This document shows positions 24,958 to 34,231 of a stretch of DNA of 64,000 nucleotides, piece after piece; the stretch's first letter is position 1, and every line of letters starts with the position of its first letter. The stretch covers positions 1,798,001 through 1,862,000 of the forward strand of contig CP129480.1 of the NCBI GenBank assembly GCA_030583885.1, written 5' to 3'. The position numbers and the translations under genes were made by a program. The stretch comes from Anaerolineales bacterium (GTDB taxonomy: Bacteria > Chloroflexota > Anaerolineae > Anaerolineales > Villigracilaceae). The notes beneath the pieces were generated by a model that saw only the letters and a list, made by a program, of their open reading frames with translations, was not told the origin of the DNA and ran no database searches.

Positions 24958-24984
24958 AACGGGTCGTGACTACCACGACCCGTT
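24958..24984 (+). terminator. Intrinsic terminator after rpmF
   Basis: 11-bp stem AACGGGTCGTG/CACGACCCGTT with loop ACTAC and an interrupted T run; leak-through into fabD is likely. Confidence 0.75.
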
Positions 24985-25013
24985 TGTGTTTTAATCCTTA
25001 CATCGGAGGCTGC

Positions 25014-25952
25014 ATGAAGATCAATCCACACACCACAGCATTTGTGTTTCCCGGTCAGGGCTCGCAAACCGTCGGTATGGGAAAGGACCTTGCCGAACAG
25101 TATCCTGTTGCAAAGCAAACTTTTGAGGAAGCCGATTCCATCCTTGGCTTTGCCCTCTCCACAATTATGTGGGATGGACCTGACACGGACGTGAACGACA
25201 CGGTCAACACCCAGCCCGCACTCTATGTCCATTCGCTCGCGGCCTTTCGGACTTTTTCGCATCTGCATCCCGACTTCAAACCTGCTTTACTGGCCGGACA
25301 TTCCCTTGGCGAATTATCCGCTCTGGCCGCGTCTGGGGCAATCTCCTTCGAGGACGGGCTCCGTCTTGTTCGCAAGCGCGGCGAATTGATGAAACGCGCC
25401 GGTCAACAATCACCCGGCGGCATGGCCGCAATCCTCGGTTTGGACATTCCCACGCTGGACAGAGTTTGTGCCGAAGCCAGCACGCCCGATGAGCTTGTGC
25501 AGGTGGCAAACGATAATTGCCCCGGGCAGGTGGTGATCTCCGGCGCAAAACCCGCCGTGGAACGTGCCATGGCGGGGGCAAAAAACGCAGGCGCAAAACG
25601 CGCCCTGCCTTTGGCGGTTTCCATTGCCGCACATTCACCGTTGATGAATTCCATGCAAGAGGAATGGATGGATGTGGTCAACAGCGCTATATTTTTTCCC
25701 TTGCAAATACAGGTCATTGGCAATGTTCATGCTGCCCCATTAGATGAAGCCTCCGCCCGCGTGGACATCATTGCACAGATGCAATCCCGCGTCCGCTGGA
25801 CGGAGTCTGTACAGTTTATGGTATCCAATCGAATCAATGCCTTTGTGGAGGCCGGCACCGGTACGGTATTGGGGGGGCTGGTCAAACGCATTACGGGCGA
25901 GGCAACGGTGTATCCGCTTGGCAATCCGCAGGATTTTGCGGCTTTGGAATAA
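25014..25952 (+). CDS. fabD: Malonyl-CoA:ACP transacylase
   Basis: A protein of 312 residues from ATG 25014 (CGGAGG ahead). It moves malonyl groups from CoA to acyl carrier protein, the entry step of fatty-acid elongation. The oxyanion/Gln motif FPGQGSQ, the nucleophile Ser in AGHSLGE, the Arg in RKRGELM and the catalytic His in AHSPLM are all present. Full length for the family. No other fab genes are in the window. Confidence 0.96.
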   Translation: MKINPHTTAFVFPGQGSQTVGMGKDLAEQYPVAKQTFEEADSILGFALSTIMWDGPDTDVNDTVNTQPALYVHSLAAFRTFSHLHPDFKPALLAGHSLGELSALAASGAISFEDGLRLVRKRGELMKRAGQQSPGGMAAILGLDIPTLDRVCAEASTPDELVQVANDNCPGQVVISGAKPAVERAMAGAKNAGAKRALPLAVSIAAHSPLMNSMQEEWMDVVNSAIFFPLQIQVIGNVHAAPLDEASARVDIIAQMQSRVRWTESVQFMVSNRINAFVEAGTGTVLGGLVKRITGEATVYPLGNPQDFAALE

Positions 25953-25991
25953 TTCGTTGAATCCAATGGCTGGCCATTGGGATATCAAATA

Positions 25992-27194
25992 ATGAAAAAA
26001 ACGCCCGCGTTTTTCCTGCTCTTATCCATGTTCCTTGCATCCTGTGAGCCATTGGATGATCCGCAGGTATATGTACCTGTCACTCCATTGCCTTTTTATG
26101 CGTCAGACACGCCTGAGCCGTTTATTATCCCTGTCACAGATACGCCAGCATTTATCGAGCCGACAACCGCTATTGAGACACCAGTCCTCATGCCTGTGGA
26201 CACGTGGTGGGAGGTCCATTTTACCGACCCATTGACCACAAACGATTCCGCTATTGTTGTCGATTCGGTTCAGGGGAGATTGATCGAATTCATTAACGAC
26301 GCGCAAACAAGCATCCATATTGCGTCCTTCGAATTCAACCTCACGCCTGTAGCGGAGGCGTTGATCGCCGCGAAGAACCGCGGTGTGGAGGTGAAATGGA
26401 TGACGGACGATAAGAACGGCTTGAACTACGACACCCAGCCCGGGCGTGGACAATTCTCCCTGCTGATCGGGGCAGGTATCGAGGTCAGGGATGATGCGCG
26501 TTCAGCGTTGATGCACAATAAGTTTTGGATATTCGATCAGCAGATCGTATGGACGGGTTCCACGAACATTACCGTTAACGGCGTATACAAACAAAACAAC
26601 AATGTACTTGTCATCCGGTCACCGCAGGTCGCATCCATTTATGAGCGTGAATTTCAGGAGATGTGGAGCGGGCAGTTCGGCCCGCGCGCACCGTCCATGG
26701 TAAATACTCAATGGACGATCCTTGACGGTACGCCCGTTCAGGTTTTGTTTTCACCCGAAGACAACGTGATGCGCAACCTGATCGCCCTGGTGAAGGATGC
26801 CCGCACAAGCATTCGTTTTCTGGCATTTAGTTTTACAGATTTCCCCCTCGCGCAGGTGATGATCGAGCGCGCCAATGCAGGCGTGGATGTGAAGGGTGTC
26901 TTCGAGACCTTTGGAAGCAACAGCCCGAATTCAGAATTGCGGACATTCTGGTGTGCGGGCCTGCCTGTTCGACAGGACGGCAATGCGAGTTTTCTGCATC
27001 ATAAGGTGATTGTTGTGGATAACAGCATTGTGGTGACGGGCTCGTTGAATTTCTCCGCCAATGCGGACGAGGTGAACGAAGAGAATGTGCTCATTGTGGA
27101 CAATGCCGGGATCGCCGCGTTGTATCTGCAGGAGTTCGAAAAAATCTGGAGCCGGGCGCAGAATGTTGGCGCAGGAGTTTTTACCTGCCCCTGA
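25992..27194 (+). CDS. Phospholipase D-like (HKD) lipoprotein
   Basis: A protein of 400 residues from ATG 25992. The signal peptide ends with lipobox LASC, followed by a Pro/Thr-rich linker to about residue 70. Two HKD half-sites are seen: HNKFWIFDQQIVWTGSTN and HHKVIVVDNSIVVTGSLN, so the two-lobed active site is complete. Such secreted PLD-like enzymes hydrolyse phosphodiester bonds in lipids or nucleic acids; the substrate is not clear. It starts 39 bases after fabD, possibly on the same transcript. Confidence 0.9.
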   Translation: MKKTPAFFLLLSMFLASCEPLDDPQVYVPVTPLPFYASDTPEPFIIPVTDTPAFIEPTTAIETPVLMPVDTWWEVHFTDPLTTNDSAIVVDSVQGRLIEFINDAQTSIHIASFEFNLTPVAEALIAAKNRGVEVKWMTDDKNGLNYDTQPGRGQFSLLIGAGIEVRDDARSALMHNKFWIFDQQIVWTGSTNITVNGVYKQNNNVLVIRSPQVASIYEREFQEMWSGQFGPRAPSMVNTQWTILDGTPVQVLFSPEDNVMRNLIALVKDARTSIRFLAFSFTDFPLAQVMIERANAGVDVKGVFETFGSNSPNSELRTFWCAGLPVRQDGNASFLHHKVIVVDNSIVVTGSLNFSANADEVNEENVLIVDNAGIAALYLQEFEKIWSRAQNVGAGVFTCP

Positions 27195-27267
27195 ATCACT
27201 TTTATGGCATTACATTCATTTGTAAAAATGGTTATCTTCGTTCCCGGTCTCGTTTTGGGCTGTATAG

Positions 27268-27273
27268 TATAAT
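27268..27273 (+). promoter_or_regulatory. -10 element of the aminotransferase leader
   Basis: Consensus TATAAT; the -35 is poor. The predicted start falls on or next to the ATG at 27280. Confidence 0.45.
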
Positions 27274-27279
27274 GACCGC

Positions 27280-27363
27280 ATGAACGTCCTGCCTGGCAAT
27301 CAAATTGTCAGCCCCGCCTTTTTTGCGGTTGGGCGGGTGTATCTGGTCGGGGTGGTTGCCTGA
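27280..27363 (+). CDS. Putative leaderless 27-residue leader ORF ahead of the aminotransferase
   Basis: The ATG lies 7 bases after a TATAAT, so the mRNA would be leaderless. The peptide begins MNVLPGNQIV and ends YLVGVVA. Seven of 27 residues are Val and ten are Val, Leu or Ile, with a cluster just before the stop. The TGA overlaps the 3' arm of an intrinsic terminator. This resembles amino-acid attenuation leaders, but no conservation evidence is available; it could also be chance. Confidence 0.35.
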   Translation: MNVLPGNQIVSPAFFAVGRVYLVGVVA

Positions 27364-27377
27364 CCAGATTTTGTTTT
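27341..27377 (+). terminator. Intrinsic terminator inside the aminotransferase leader
   Basis: Stem ATCTGGTC/GACCAGAT extended by GGG/CCT-type pairs (about 11 bp), followed by ATTTTGTTTT. A second hairpin (CCCGCC at 27313-27318 with GGCGGG at 27331-27336) lies just before it. Confidence 0.7.
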
Positions 27378-27459
27378 AACATGACTGCAGTCTGTCGTCC
27401 ATGGGTATGCGGTGGAATCCTGGGCTTGTGGAACAGCAGACTGTATTTCAAGGAGAACC

Positions 27460-28677
27460 ATGCGACTAAGTAAACTTGCAAGTGAAATCGTGGAATCCCC
27501 CACCCTGGCTTTGAACGAAGAGGCGCGTCTGTTGCGTGAACGCGGCGAGGCGGTCATCAATTTGGGGATCGGTGAGCCGAAAAATAAAACACCGATTGCC
27601 GCGATTCTTTCCTCGGGGGCGAAACTATCCAGTGGGGATGTGAAGTACACCCCGCCGGACGGTTTGCCGTCCATGAAAAAGGCGGTCATTCGCTATACGG
27701 AGGAGAACTATGACCGCCTCGTCGCGCCTGAAAACGTGATCATCACCAACGGGGCAAAACAGTCGCTCTACAATATTTTTTATTCCATTTTGAATCCACA
27801 GGATGAAGTGCTTGTCATCGCACCGTATTGGGTTTCATACCCGGAGATGATAAAAATGTGCATGGCGATTCCCGTCATTGTCACACCTGAAGACGGGACG
27901 TTCATCCCGCGCTTTGAAGATATCGAACGCGCAGTGACCTCCTCCACGCGAGCGATCATCATCAACAGCCCGAACAACCCCTCGGGAGCAATCTATCCCG
28001 CCGATTTACTTGCAAGGATAGTGGAGCTATGCGAACGCAAGGGCGTTTACATGATCTGTGATGATATCTACCATAAGCTGACCTTCGACGGGCATGTGGC
28101 TCCGCCTGCCTATTCATTTACGAAAAAAGAGATTGAAGATTCGCATATCCTTGTTGTCAATGGTGTGGCGAAGTTATATGGAATGACAGGCTTCCGCATT
28201 GGCTGGGTGATCGCACCGCGTCAATTGGTGAGGGTGATGACAAATGTCCTCGCGCAGACGACCTCGTGTGTGTCGCCCATTGCGCAGGCGGCTGCGGAGG
28301 GTGCCTTGAATGGGTTGCAGTCCGTAGTGGAGGCGCTGCGACTGCAGATCCAGAATAATTGCGAGATCGTTTTGCAGGAAATGCGGACATTCAACGGTGC
28401 GCGGCTGATCGAGCCAAAAGGGACGTTTTACGCTCTTCCCGATTTGCGCGCCTTTTCCACCAATTCGGTGGAGTTGTCCAGGTTCCTATTGAAGAAGGCA
28501 TTGGTGGTGACCGTTCCCGGGAAGGAATTCGGCATGGAGGGCCACATCCGCATTTCATTTGCGGGTTCTGTAAAGGACCTTACCGAAGGGATGGCCCGCA
28601 TCAAGTGGGCGCTTGACGCGACATCGCCCAACGAAATTTATATCCGCGATAGGAAAATGATCCGAGATTGGATGTAG
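27460..28677 (+). CDS. Class I pyridoxal-phosphate aminotransferase (aspartate type)
   Basis: A protein of 405 residues from ATG 27460 with AAGGAG ahead. The fold-type I signatures are NLGIGEP near the start, INSPNNPSG (Asn for PLP), ICDDIYHKL (Asp for the pyridine N) and NGVAKLYGMTGFRIGW, whose Lys should bind PLP. The family transfers amino groups between amino acids and 2-oxo acids. Sequence alone suggests an aspartate or broad-specificity enzyme. pckA follows 10 bases later, linking oxaloacetate/aspartate metabolism with gluconeogenesis. Confidence 0.9.
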   Translation: MRLSKLASEIVESPTLALNEEARLLRERGEAVINLGIGEPKNKTPIAAILSSGAKLSSGDVKYTPPDGLPSMKKAVIRYTEENYDRLVAPENVIITNGAKQSLYNIFYSILNPQDEVLVIAPYWVSYPEMIKMCMAIPVIVTPEDGTFIPRFEDIERAVTSSTRAIIINSPNNPSGAIYPADLLARIVELCERKGVYMICDDIYHKLTFDGHVAPPAYSFTKKEIEDSHILVVNGVAKLYGMTGFRIGWVIAPRQLVRVMTNVLAQTTSCVSPIAQAAAEGALNGLQSVVEALRLQIQNNCEIVLQEMRTFNGARLIEPKGTFYALPDLRAFSTNSVELSRFLLKKALVVTVPGKEFGMEGHIRISFAGSVKDLTEGMARIKWALDATSPNEIYIRDRKMIRDWM

Positions 28678-28687
28678 GGTAGATACG

Positions 28688-30334
28688 ATGAATAATTTAC
28701 TGAATATTAAATCCCCCGCTGAGTCCGTCGCCCAGACCCGCAAGGCGGAGTACAACCTTTCCAATCAGGGTGTGGGCAACCTGCGGCAGGCATACTGGAA
28801 TTTGACAACCGAGGCCCTGGTGGAGGAAGCGGTCTTTCGGAATGAGGGGGCGCTGGTTTCAGGCGGACCGTTCGTTGCAAATACCGGCAAACACACGGCT
28901 CGAAGCGCCAACGATAAATTTGTGGTCCGCGAAGCTGACTCCGAGGGGAATATCTGGTGGGGTGTGTACAACCGTCCGTTTGCGGCGGATAAATTTGAGA
29001 CATTATATGGTCGGGTGCTGGGTTTCCTGCAGGGGCGTGATGTCTTTGTGCAGGATGTCTACGCGGGTGCGGAGGAAGCCTATCGCCTGCCTGTGCGCAT
29101 CGTGACCGAGCTTGCCTGGCACAGTCATTTTGTCCGTAACATGTTCATCCTGCCGCAGTCACTTGAGGAATACAAACGCTTTGTGCCGGAGTTTACGATC
29201 ATTGCCATGCCGTCCTTCAAAGGCGCGCCTGCCGTGGACGGTACGAACAGCGAAACCTTTATCTGCCTGTCCTTTGAGAAGAAGCTTGCCATCATCGGCA
29301 ACACGGCGTATGCGGGCGAGATCAAGAAATCGGTGTTCACGATTTTGAACTACCTGCTGCCGCTTGAAGGCGTCCTGTCCATGCACTGTTCCGCAAATGT
29401 GAATCCGGATGATGCGGACGATGTGGCCCTGTTCTTCGGATTAAGCGGAACAGGGAAGACCACGTTGTCGGCGGATCCCACGCGCCGCCTCATCGGGGAC
29501 GATGAACATGGCTGGAGCGACAACGGTGTTTTCAACTTTGAAGGCGGATGCTACGCAAAGGTCATCGGTCTTTCGGAATCCGCCGAGCCCGAGATTTACG
29601 CGACGACCAAACGTTTTGCCACGATCCTGGAAAACGTCACCTATGATCCGGTTTCACGTCTGATAGACTTGGATGATGATACGCTTACTGAAAATACCCG
29701 CGCATCCTATCCTTTGGAATTCATTGCGAATGCCGTCCCAGAGAAAAAGGCCGGACACCCAAAGAACATCATCCTGCTTACGTGTGATGCAAGCGGGGTG
29801 ATGCCTCCGATCGCGCGGCTGACTCCCCATCAGGCGCTGTATCAATTCATTTCAGGGTACACATCCAAGATCGCCGGGACGGAGGTGGGACTCGGGAAGG
29901 AGCCTGAGATCACCTTTAGTGCCTGCTTCGGCGGGCCGTTCATGGTACATCATCCGTATCGATATGCCGAATTGCTCAAGAACAAGATCGACCGACATGG
30001 CGCGACTTGCTGGCTGGTCAACACGGGCTGGGTGGGCGGACCGTATGGGGTGGGGAAACGGATCCCCATTCGCTACACACGTGCCCTGCTCAACGCGGCA
30101 TTGACTGGAATTCTGGCCAACGTGAAATATAAAAAGGATCCCATCTTTGGATTTGAAGTCCCGGGGACGTGCCCCGGTGTGCCTGATGAGGTATTGGATC
30201 CGTCCTCCTCCTGGGGTGATAAGAAAGAGTACAACAGGCGCTATAAAGACCTTGCCATGCGCTTCGTACAAAATTTTGGCAAGTTCAGCGACGGCACGCC
30301 GCCCGAAGTGAATGCAGCAGGACCAAAGGTGTAG
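28688..30334 (+). CDS. pckA: Phosphoenolpyruvate carboxykinase (ATP)
   Basis: A protein of 548 residues, near the 540 of E. coli. It turns oxaloacetate and ATP into phosphoenolpyruvate, CO2 and ADP. The kinase P-loop is FGLSGTGKTTLSAD. The oxaloacetate-binding region is RNMFILP and the metal-binding motif DDEHGWSDNGVFNFEGGCY. The gene lies 10 bases behind the aminotransferase, in a likely operon, so aspartate can be fed to gluconeogenesis. Confidence 0.97.
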   Translation: MNNLLNIKSPAESVAQTRKAEYNLSNQGVGNLRQAYWNLTTEALVEEAVFRNEGALVSGGPFVANTGKHTARSANDKFVVREADSEGNIWWGVYNRPFAADKFETLYGRVLGFLQGRDVFVQDVYAGAEEAYRLPVRIVTELAWHSHFVRNMFILPQSLEEYKRFVPEFTIIAMPSFKGAPAVDGTNSETFICLSFEKKLAIIGNTAYAGEIKKSVFTILNYLLPLEGVLSMHCSANVNPDDADDVALFFGLSGTGKTTLSADPTRRLIGDDEHGWSDNGVFNFEGGCYAKVIGLSESAEPEIYATTKRFATILENVTYDPVSRLIDLDDDTLTENTRASYPLEFIANAVPEKKAGHPKNIILLTCDASGVMPPIARLTPHQALYQFISGYTSKIAGTEVGLGKEPEITFSACFGGPFMVHHPYRYAELLKNKIDRHGATCWLVNTGWVGGPYGVGKRIPIRYTRALLNAALTGILANVKYKKDPIFGFEVPGTCPGVPDEVLDPSSSWGDKKEYNRRYKDLAMRFVQNFGKFSDGTPPEVNAAGPKV

Positions 30335-30394
30335 TTGAATCGAATTGACATTGGAAGCCTCCGGACAGCCGATGTTTTATGAAAGGAGAATCTT

Positions 30395-31069
30395 ATGTCT
30401 CGCTCAAAGTTATTGATGCTCGTACTATACCGCCTGTTGATGGCAGTGCTGGTATTTATGTTGTTTTTCTTCCTGCCGGCCGGGACGTGGAAGTACTGGC
30501 AGGGGTGGATGTACATGGGCGTGTTATTCATTCCCATGCTGTTTGTGATGATGTATCTGATCAACAAGGACCCCGAACTGCTTGAACGCAGGATGCGCAT
30601 GCGCGAAGAGCGCAGGGAGCAGCGGAACATCATTCAGGCTTCATATCTGGTCTTCATTCTTGCCTACTTAATTCCCGGGTTTGACATTCGGTTTGGCTGG
30701 TCGAACATGCCCGCGGCAGTTTCCATCAGCGCGGCTGCGGTTGTTTTTCTTGGATATTTACTCACTTTGCGCACCATGCAGGTCAATCGTTACCTCTCCC
30801 GAGTGATCGAAGTTGTCGGCGGGCAAAAGGTGATTGATACAGATGTGTACGGCATTGTCCGTCACCCCATGTATGTTGGCATGATTGTCCTTTATATCGC
30901 ATCGCCAATTGCGCTGGGTTCCTGGTGGGCCGTGATTCCTGCCGTGTTTATCATTCCTGTTATCGTCGCGCGCATTCTTGATGAAGAAGTGAAGCTGGAA
31001 AAAGATCTGCCCGGCTATGGGGAATACAAACAGAAGGTCAAATATCGACTGGTTCCCTCTGTCTGGTAA
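30395..31069 (+). CDS. Isoprenylcysteine carboxyl methyltransferase-like membrane protein
   Basis: A protein of 224 residues, AAGGAG ahead. Five hydrophobic segments; the conserved ICMT/PEMT core is at the end: GIVRHPMYVGMI, then LDEEVKLEKDLPGYGEYKQKVKYRLVP. Such proteins methylate small lipid or carboxyl groups with S-adenosylmethionine at the membrane. Bacteria lack prenylated CaaX proteins in general, so the substrate is unknown. Confidence 0.85.
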   Translation: MSRSKLLMLVLYRLLMAVLVFMLFFFLPAGTWKYWQGWMYMGVLFIPMLFVMMYLINKDPELLERRMRMREERREQRNIIQASYLVFILAYLIPGFDIRFGWSNMPAAVSISAAAVVFLGYLLTLRTMQVNRYLSRVIEVVGGQKVIDTDVYGIVRHPMYVGMIVLYIASPIALGSWWAVIPAVFIIPVIVARILDEEVKLEKDLPGYGEYKQKVKYRLVPSVW

Positions 31070-31085
31070 AAATTCATAGTCGCAT

Positions 31086-31119
31086 AAAAAAGACCCCCGT
31101 ACGTGAGTTCGGAGGTCTT
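31086..31119. terminator. Intrinsic terminator between converging genes
   Basis: AAGACC-CCG/CGG-GGTCTT stem with an A run on the left, so it works best on the minus strand, ending the SET gene. Confidence 0.8.
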
Positions 31120-31129
31120 AGCTTTGCTT

Positions 31130-31720
31130 CTACTCGTACACTGGTGTTGGGACGGCTGGTGTAACACCCGCCATCTTTGTTGTACGCATGGCGCGGGCAA
31201 AAGCACGTTTCTCTGCGCGTTGAGTGTCAATCTTGCGCTGGACATGAGGCGCAAAAAATCCGGCATAGCGCTTTTGAAGTTCGGGCTTCTGCCAGTCATT
31301 GCCGCTGATCCTGCCGCGGCAAATGGGCTGCCCACACCCGCACTCAAATTCATCGTAGGGCATGGTGTCGCTCATGGCATAATCAAAGCAAACTTCTTCG
31401 CCGGTTTTGATGTCTCGCATGGCAACGAGTCCGATCTGACCCGAAAGACCTGCATTCGGATTACAGGAATGATTGACATAATCTCCTTCGCCAATGGGGC
31501 GCGGCACCAGGAAATGACGGTCTTCTACCTGGATGCACAAACTGCGCTCACGGTCTGGAAGGTGAATAAAGGCGTCCCATTCATAGACGACGCCCCCGAA
31601 AACGGCTACGAGTTCGCCCTTCTTAATGGGTTTCAGTGCGTAGATGCCGTTTCCACTGCCAGTGGTTTTCGGGCGGCCTTCCAACTTAGAAGACAGATGG
31701 GAACTTGGCTGCTTGGACAT
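31130..31720 (-). CDS. SET domain protein (putative protein-lysine methyltransferase)
   Basis: A protein of 196 residues, GAAAGGAAG ahead of the ATG. The SET core has GNGIYALKPIKKGE, the SAM/catalytic motif NHSCNPNAG and GEEVCFDYAMSD. A Cys-rich post-SET segment follows (CGCGQPICRG). It ends in an Ala/Arg/Lys-rich tail (about residues 155-196) that may be a substrate or nucleic-acid contact. The family methylates lysines in proteins; bacterial targets are mostly unknown. Confidence 0.88.
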   Translation of the reverse strand: MSKQPSSHLSSKLEGRPKTTGSGNGIYALKPIKKGELVAVFGGVVYEWDAFIHLPDRERSLCIQVEDRHFLVPRPIGEGDYVNHSCNPNAGLSGQIGLVAMRDIKTGEEVCFDYAMSDTMPYDEFECGCGQPICRGRISGNDWQKPELQKRYAGFFAPHVQRKIDTQRAEKRAFARAMRTTKMAGVTPAVPTPVYE

Positions 31721-32026
31721 TCATATAACTTCCTTTCGCTAGATGAATTAAAGATGAACAGCGCCCTCCCCGGTGGTCGAGCCGGGAAAAACGCCATTGG
31801 TGTTTTAATAATACATTAAATATTCAGCGTGTAAAGGTTTTAAGTCGTATCAATTATGTAATTTTTGATAATGATTTGTTATTGGAATGCCCCTCATAAT
31901 TCATAAAAAGGTGTTTGCATCCGGCTGGACTGCAAAATATGTGCATACCTGATCAATGGATGAAAACCGCATCCATTCCCGCCCGAAGCTGATTCCAACC
32001 ATTGAATTTTTATTTTGTCCCATGGA
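31721..32026. other. 306-base intergenic region
   Basis: AT-rich. It holds the leader and likely promoter of the SET gene (next entry) and the 3' flank of the pseudokinase gene. No other ORF, repeat or RNA was recognised. Confidence 0.6.
31808..31835 (-). promoter_or_regulatory. Promoter of the SET gene
   Basis: TTTACA at 31835-31830, a 16-base spacer, TATTAT at 31813-31808; leader of about 80 bases. Confidence 0.5.
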
Positions 32027-34012
32027 TTAATCCACCCAGCGTGCGCCCCAGTCGGGTTCAGGGTGGTTGGTGAGTTGCACCTGGTTTGAGCCATCCGCAC
32101 GCATGATGTAAAGATCGGCCTGATCGTCATTGCGGAGGGAATTGAACACAATATAGCGGCCGTCTGGTGAGTAGGAAGCGCCGGCATTATTCCCACCCTT
32201 GGTCAATTGAACGAAATTCCCCGACGCTGCATCGAGTCTGAATATATCCTTGTTCCCGAAAGGACCGGCATGGATCAAAAGATGACTCCCATCGGGAGAC
32301 CAGTCCACGCTGCCGCCGATGCCCCGCAATCCCTGTGAGATGCGCAGATGGTTCCTTCCATTTGCATCCATGCTGAAGATCTCGTATTCCTGTGGTATCC
32401 CAAGGGACATGGCATAGACGATCTTTTCCCCGTCCGGCGACCATGCCGTTGCGACGATCATATTTGGCCCCGCGTACACCAGCCGCGGATTGAGTCCATC
32501 TGCATTCACCATCCAAATGGAGGTGGGACCATCCCCTGCGCGGTTCGCAAAGACGATAGTGCGCCCGTCGGGGGAATAATCAGGTGAAACCACATTCCCC
32601 ACGTTTTTGGTCACCTGGAATAACTGTTTTTCACTGAAGAGAAGCAGATAAAGGTCAAACGAGCCGTTGCGGTTGGATGCAAATAACAACGAACCGCCAT
32701 CCGGGTTGAAGGCGGGGTAGTAATTGCTGGCTTCCATGTCTGTCAGTTGGATGAGGCCTGTTCCATCGCGGTTGACCATGCACAGTTGGTTGTAGCTCCC
32801 GCGCGTGCAGGTGAAGGCGATGCGTCCGCCGTGCGGGTCTGCGGGTTTGGGTAGAAGGGTCGCGAAGCGTGTGGATGGCGGAGTATGGTCCAATGCGAAG
32901 GGGGTGATTGTTTCATGCACAGCGAGTGGAATTTCAGCAGGGCGCACGTACCAGAATAATGAAAGAAAACCCATGAGCAGAATTACGATTGCCGGCGGGA
33001 TAATTCCCACGCGTGATTTTTTCTTTTTGGGTGCGGAAAGACTCGCAAGCCGGTCTTCGAGAGGCGGTGCATCCTGGCTGAGGAGGTTTGGCTTGGGTGG
33101 CCGCAGGAATTGCCATTCGCTGAGAATTGCTGCTGTGGCGGGCGCAGTTTCCAGTGTGGCACGAAGCGGAATGTCAGCCACAGAAATGCGCGCCGCAAGC
33201 GCAAGTGCTGAAAGTAATTCAGTGGTTGTCTTAAGTCGGTCCTCCTGATTTTTGCGAAGCGCCCAAAGGACCATGCGCGAGAAGTGATCGGGGATGTTTT
33301 TATTAAGGGAGATGGGTGCGGGCGGCGTTCGATGGAGATGCGTTCTGCGAATGGCATCCATGCTTTTGGGCGGATGTCTGCCGTTGACCCAACCCCCCGA
33401 GATGAGCTGATAAAGAATGACAGCGCTGGCGTAGATATCTTCAGCCGCAGCGAGGGGCTGATCCTTGATCTGTTCCGGGGATGTATATAGCGGCGGATAT
33501 TTGCTGAGTTTGCGGGCAGGCTGTGCACCGACGGGCTGTGCGTTTGCAATGCCACCGACGAGGATCCCGCCGCGTTCGTTGATGCGGATACATTCAGGTG
33601 CAAGGTTGTGATGCACATGGTTTTGATTGTGAAGGGCTTCAAGCGCGCCGCAAATTGCCCTAGCGTAGACAAGAGCCTCCTCCACGCTGACGGGGGCTTT
33701 TTTAAGCACATCCCAGAGGGATGGGCCGTCCACCCATTCTTCAAGCAGAAAGGCAAGCGTTGGTGTTTGATATACCCCCAGGTATTTGGTTAAGTTTGGA
33801 TTCAGGATATTTTGAAGCCTGGTGGACTTTGTTTCGAGTTCCCTGACGGCTTCGGCGTTCTCAGAGATCTTTTTTGAGAGCAGTGTGAGCGCAAGATGCC
33901 TGTTGTTGCGTTCATCCATGGCGCGGTACAACCTGCCAAGCGGCGTGAGTGTGATAAATTCTTCAACATGGTATTGGTTTAGAAGAGTTTTTCCTGAAAT
34001 GGAGGAAGACAT
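32027..34012 (-). CDS. Membrane pseudokinase with an extracellular TolB-type beta-propeller
   Basis: A protein of 661 residues. Residues about 1-270 follow the PknB-like Ser/Thr kinase fold (SPEQ, AAEDIYASAVILYQLISG), but the active site is gone. The VAIK position reads LALTLL, HRDLKPEN reads HHNLAPEC and DFG reads GGI; the Gly loop is also degraded. After a basic stretch there is one membrane helix (about residues 335-355). From about residue 390 come repeated TolB/WD40-like blades (AFNPDGGSLLFAS, YSPDGRTIVFA, WSPDGEKIVYA, WSPDGSHLLIH, YSPDGRYIVFN). So a cytosolic kinase-like adaptor is joined to an outside propeller. It starts 15 bases after the small membrane gene. Confidence 0.9.
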   Translation of the reverse strand: MSSSISGKTLLNQYHVEEFITLTPLGRLYRAMDERNNRHLALTLLSKKISENAEAVRELETKSTRLQNILNPNLTKYLGVYQTPTLAFLLEEWVDGPSLWDVLKKAPVSVEEALVYARAICGALEALHNQNHVHHNLAPECIRINERGGILVGGIANAQPVGAQPARKLSKYPPLYTSPEQIKDQPLAAAEDIYASAVILYQLISGGWVNGRHPPKSMDAIRRTHLHRTPPAPISLNKNIPDHFSRMVLWALRKNQEDRLKTTTELLSALALAARISVADIPLRATLETAPATAAILSEWQFLRPPKPNLLSQDAPPLEDRLASLSAPKKKKSRVGIIPPAIVILLMGFLSLFWYVRPAEIPLAVHETITPFALDHTPPSTRFATLLPKPADPHGGRIAFTCTRGSYNQLCMVNRDGTGLIQLTDMEASNYYPAFNPDGGSLLFASNRNGSFDLYLLLFSEKQLFQVTKNVGNVVSPDYSPDGRTIVFANRAGDGPTSIWMVNADGLNPRLVYAGPNMIVATAWSPDGEKIVYAMSLGIPQEYEIFSMDANGRNHLRISQGLRGIGGSVDWSPDGSHLLIHAGPFGNKDIFRLDAASGNFVQLTKGGNNAGASYSPDGRYIVFNSLRNDDQADLYIMRADGSNQVQLTNHPEPDWGARWVD

Positions 34013-34027
34013 TTTTGTCTGTAGCGG

Positions 34028-34231
34028 TCACAATGCCCATGCCAGCATCAGACCAAAAATGGCGATCATCAGCCCAAAGTGCAGGAAAATATTGCTGAAG
34101 GCAAGCGGGCTGAAAGGAAAGACGAATTGTACAATGAGGTTCACGACGATGAGGACCAGGCCGATGGTAGGGAGCAGCCCCTTGCGGCGCGCCAGGTAAT
34201 CGGACAGGAAATCCAATAGTCTTGAGATCAT
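34028..34231 (-). CDS. Small two-helix membrane protein
   Basis: A protein of 67 residues whose ATG overlaps the hflX stop (ATGA), so it is translationally coupled to hflX. Two membrane helices (about residues 20-38 and 45-65) after a basic N-terminus. No family or function recognised. Confidence 0.7.
   Translation of the reverse strand: MISRLLDFLSDYLARRKGLLPTIGLVLIVVNLIVQFVFPFSPLAFSNIFLHFGLMIAIFGLMLAWAL

Noticed and set aside
24966..25013. N-terminal extension of FabD
   Set aside because: It would start inside the rpmF terminator; ATG 25014 follows CGGAGG and gives the standard FabD N-terminus.
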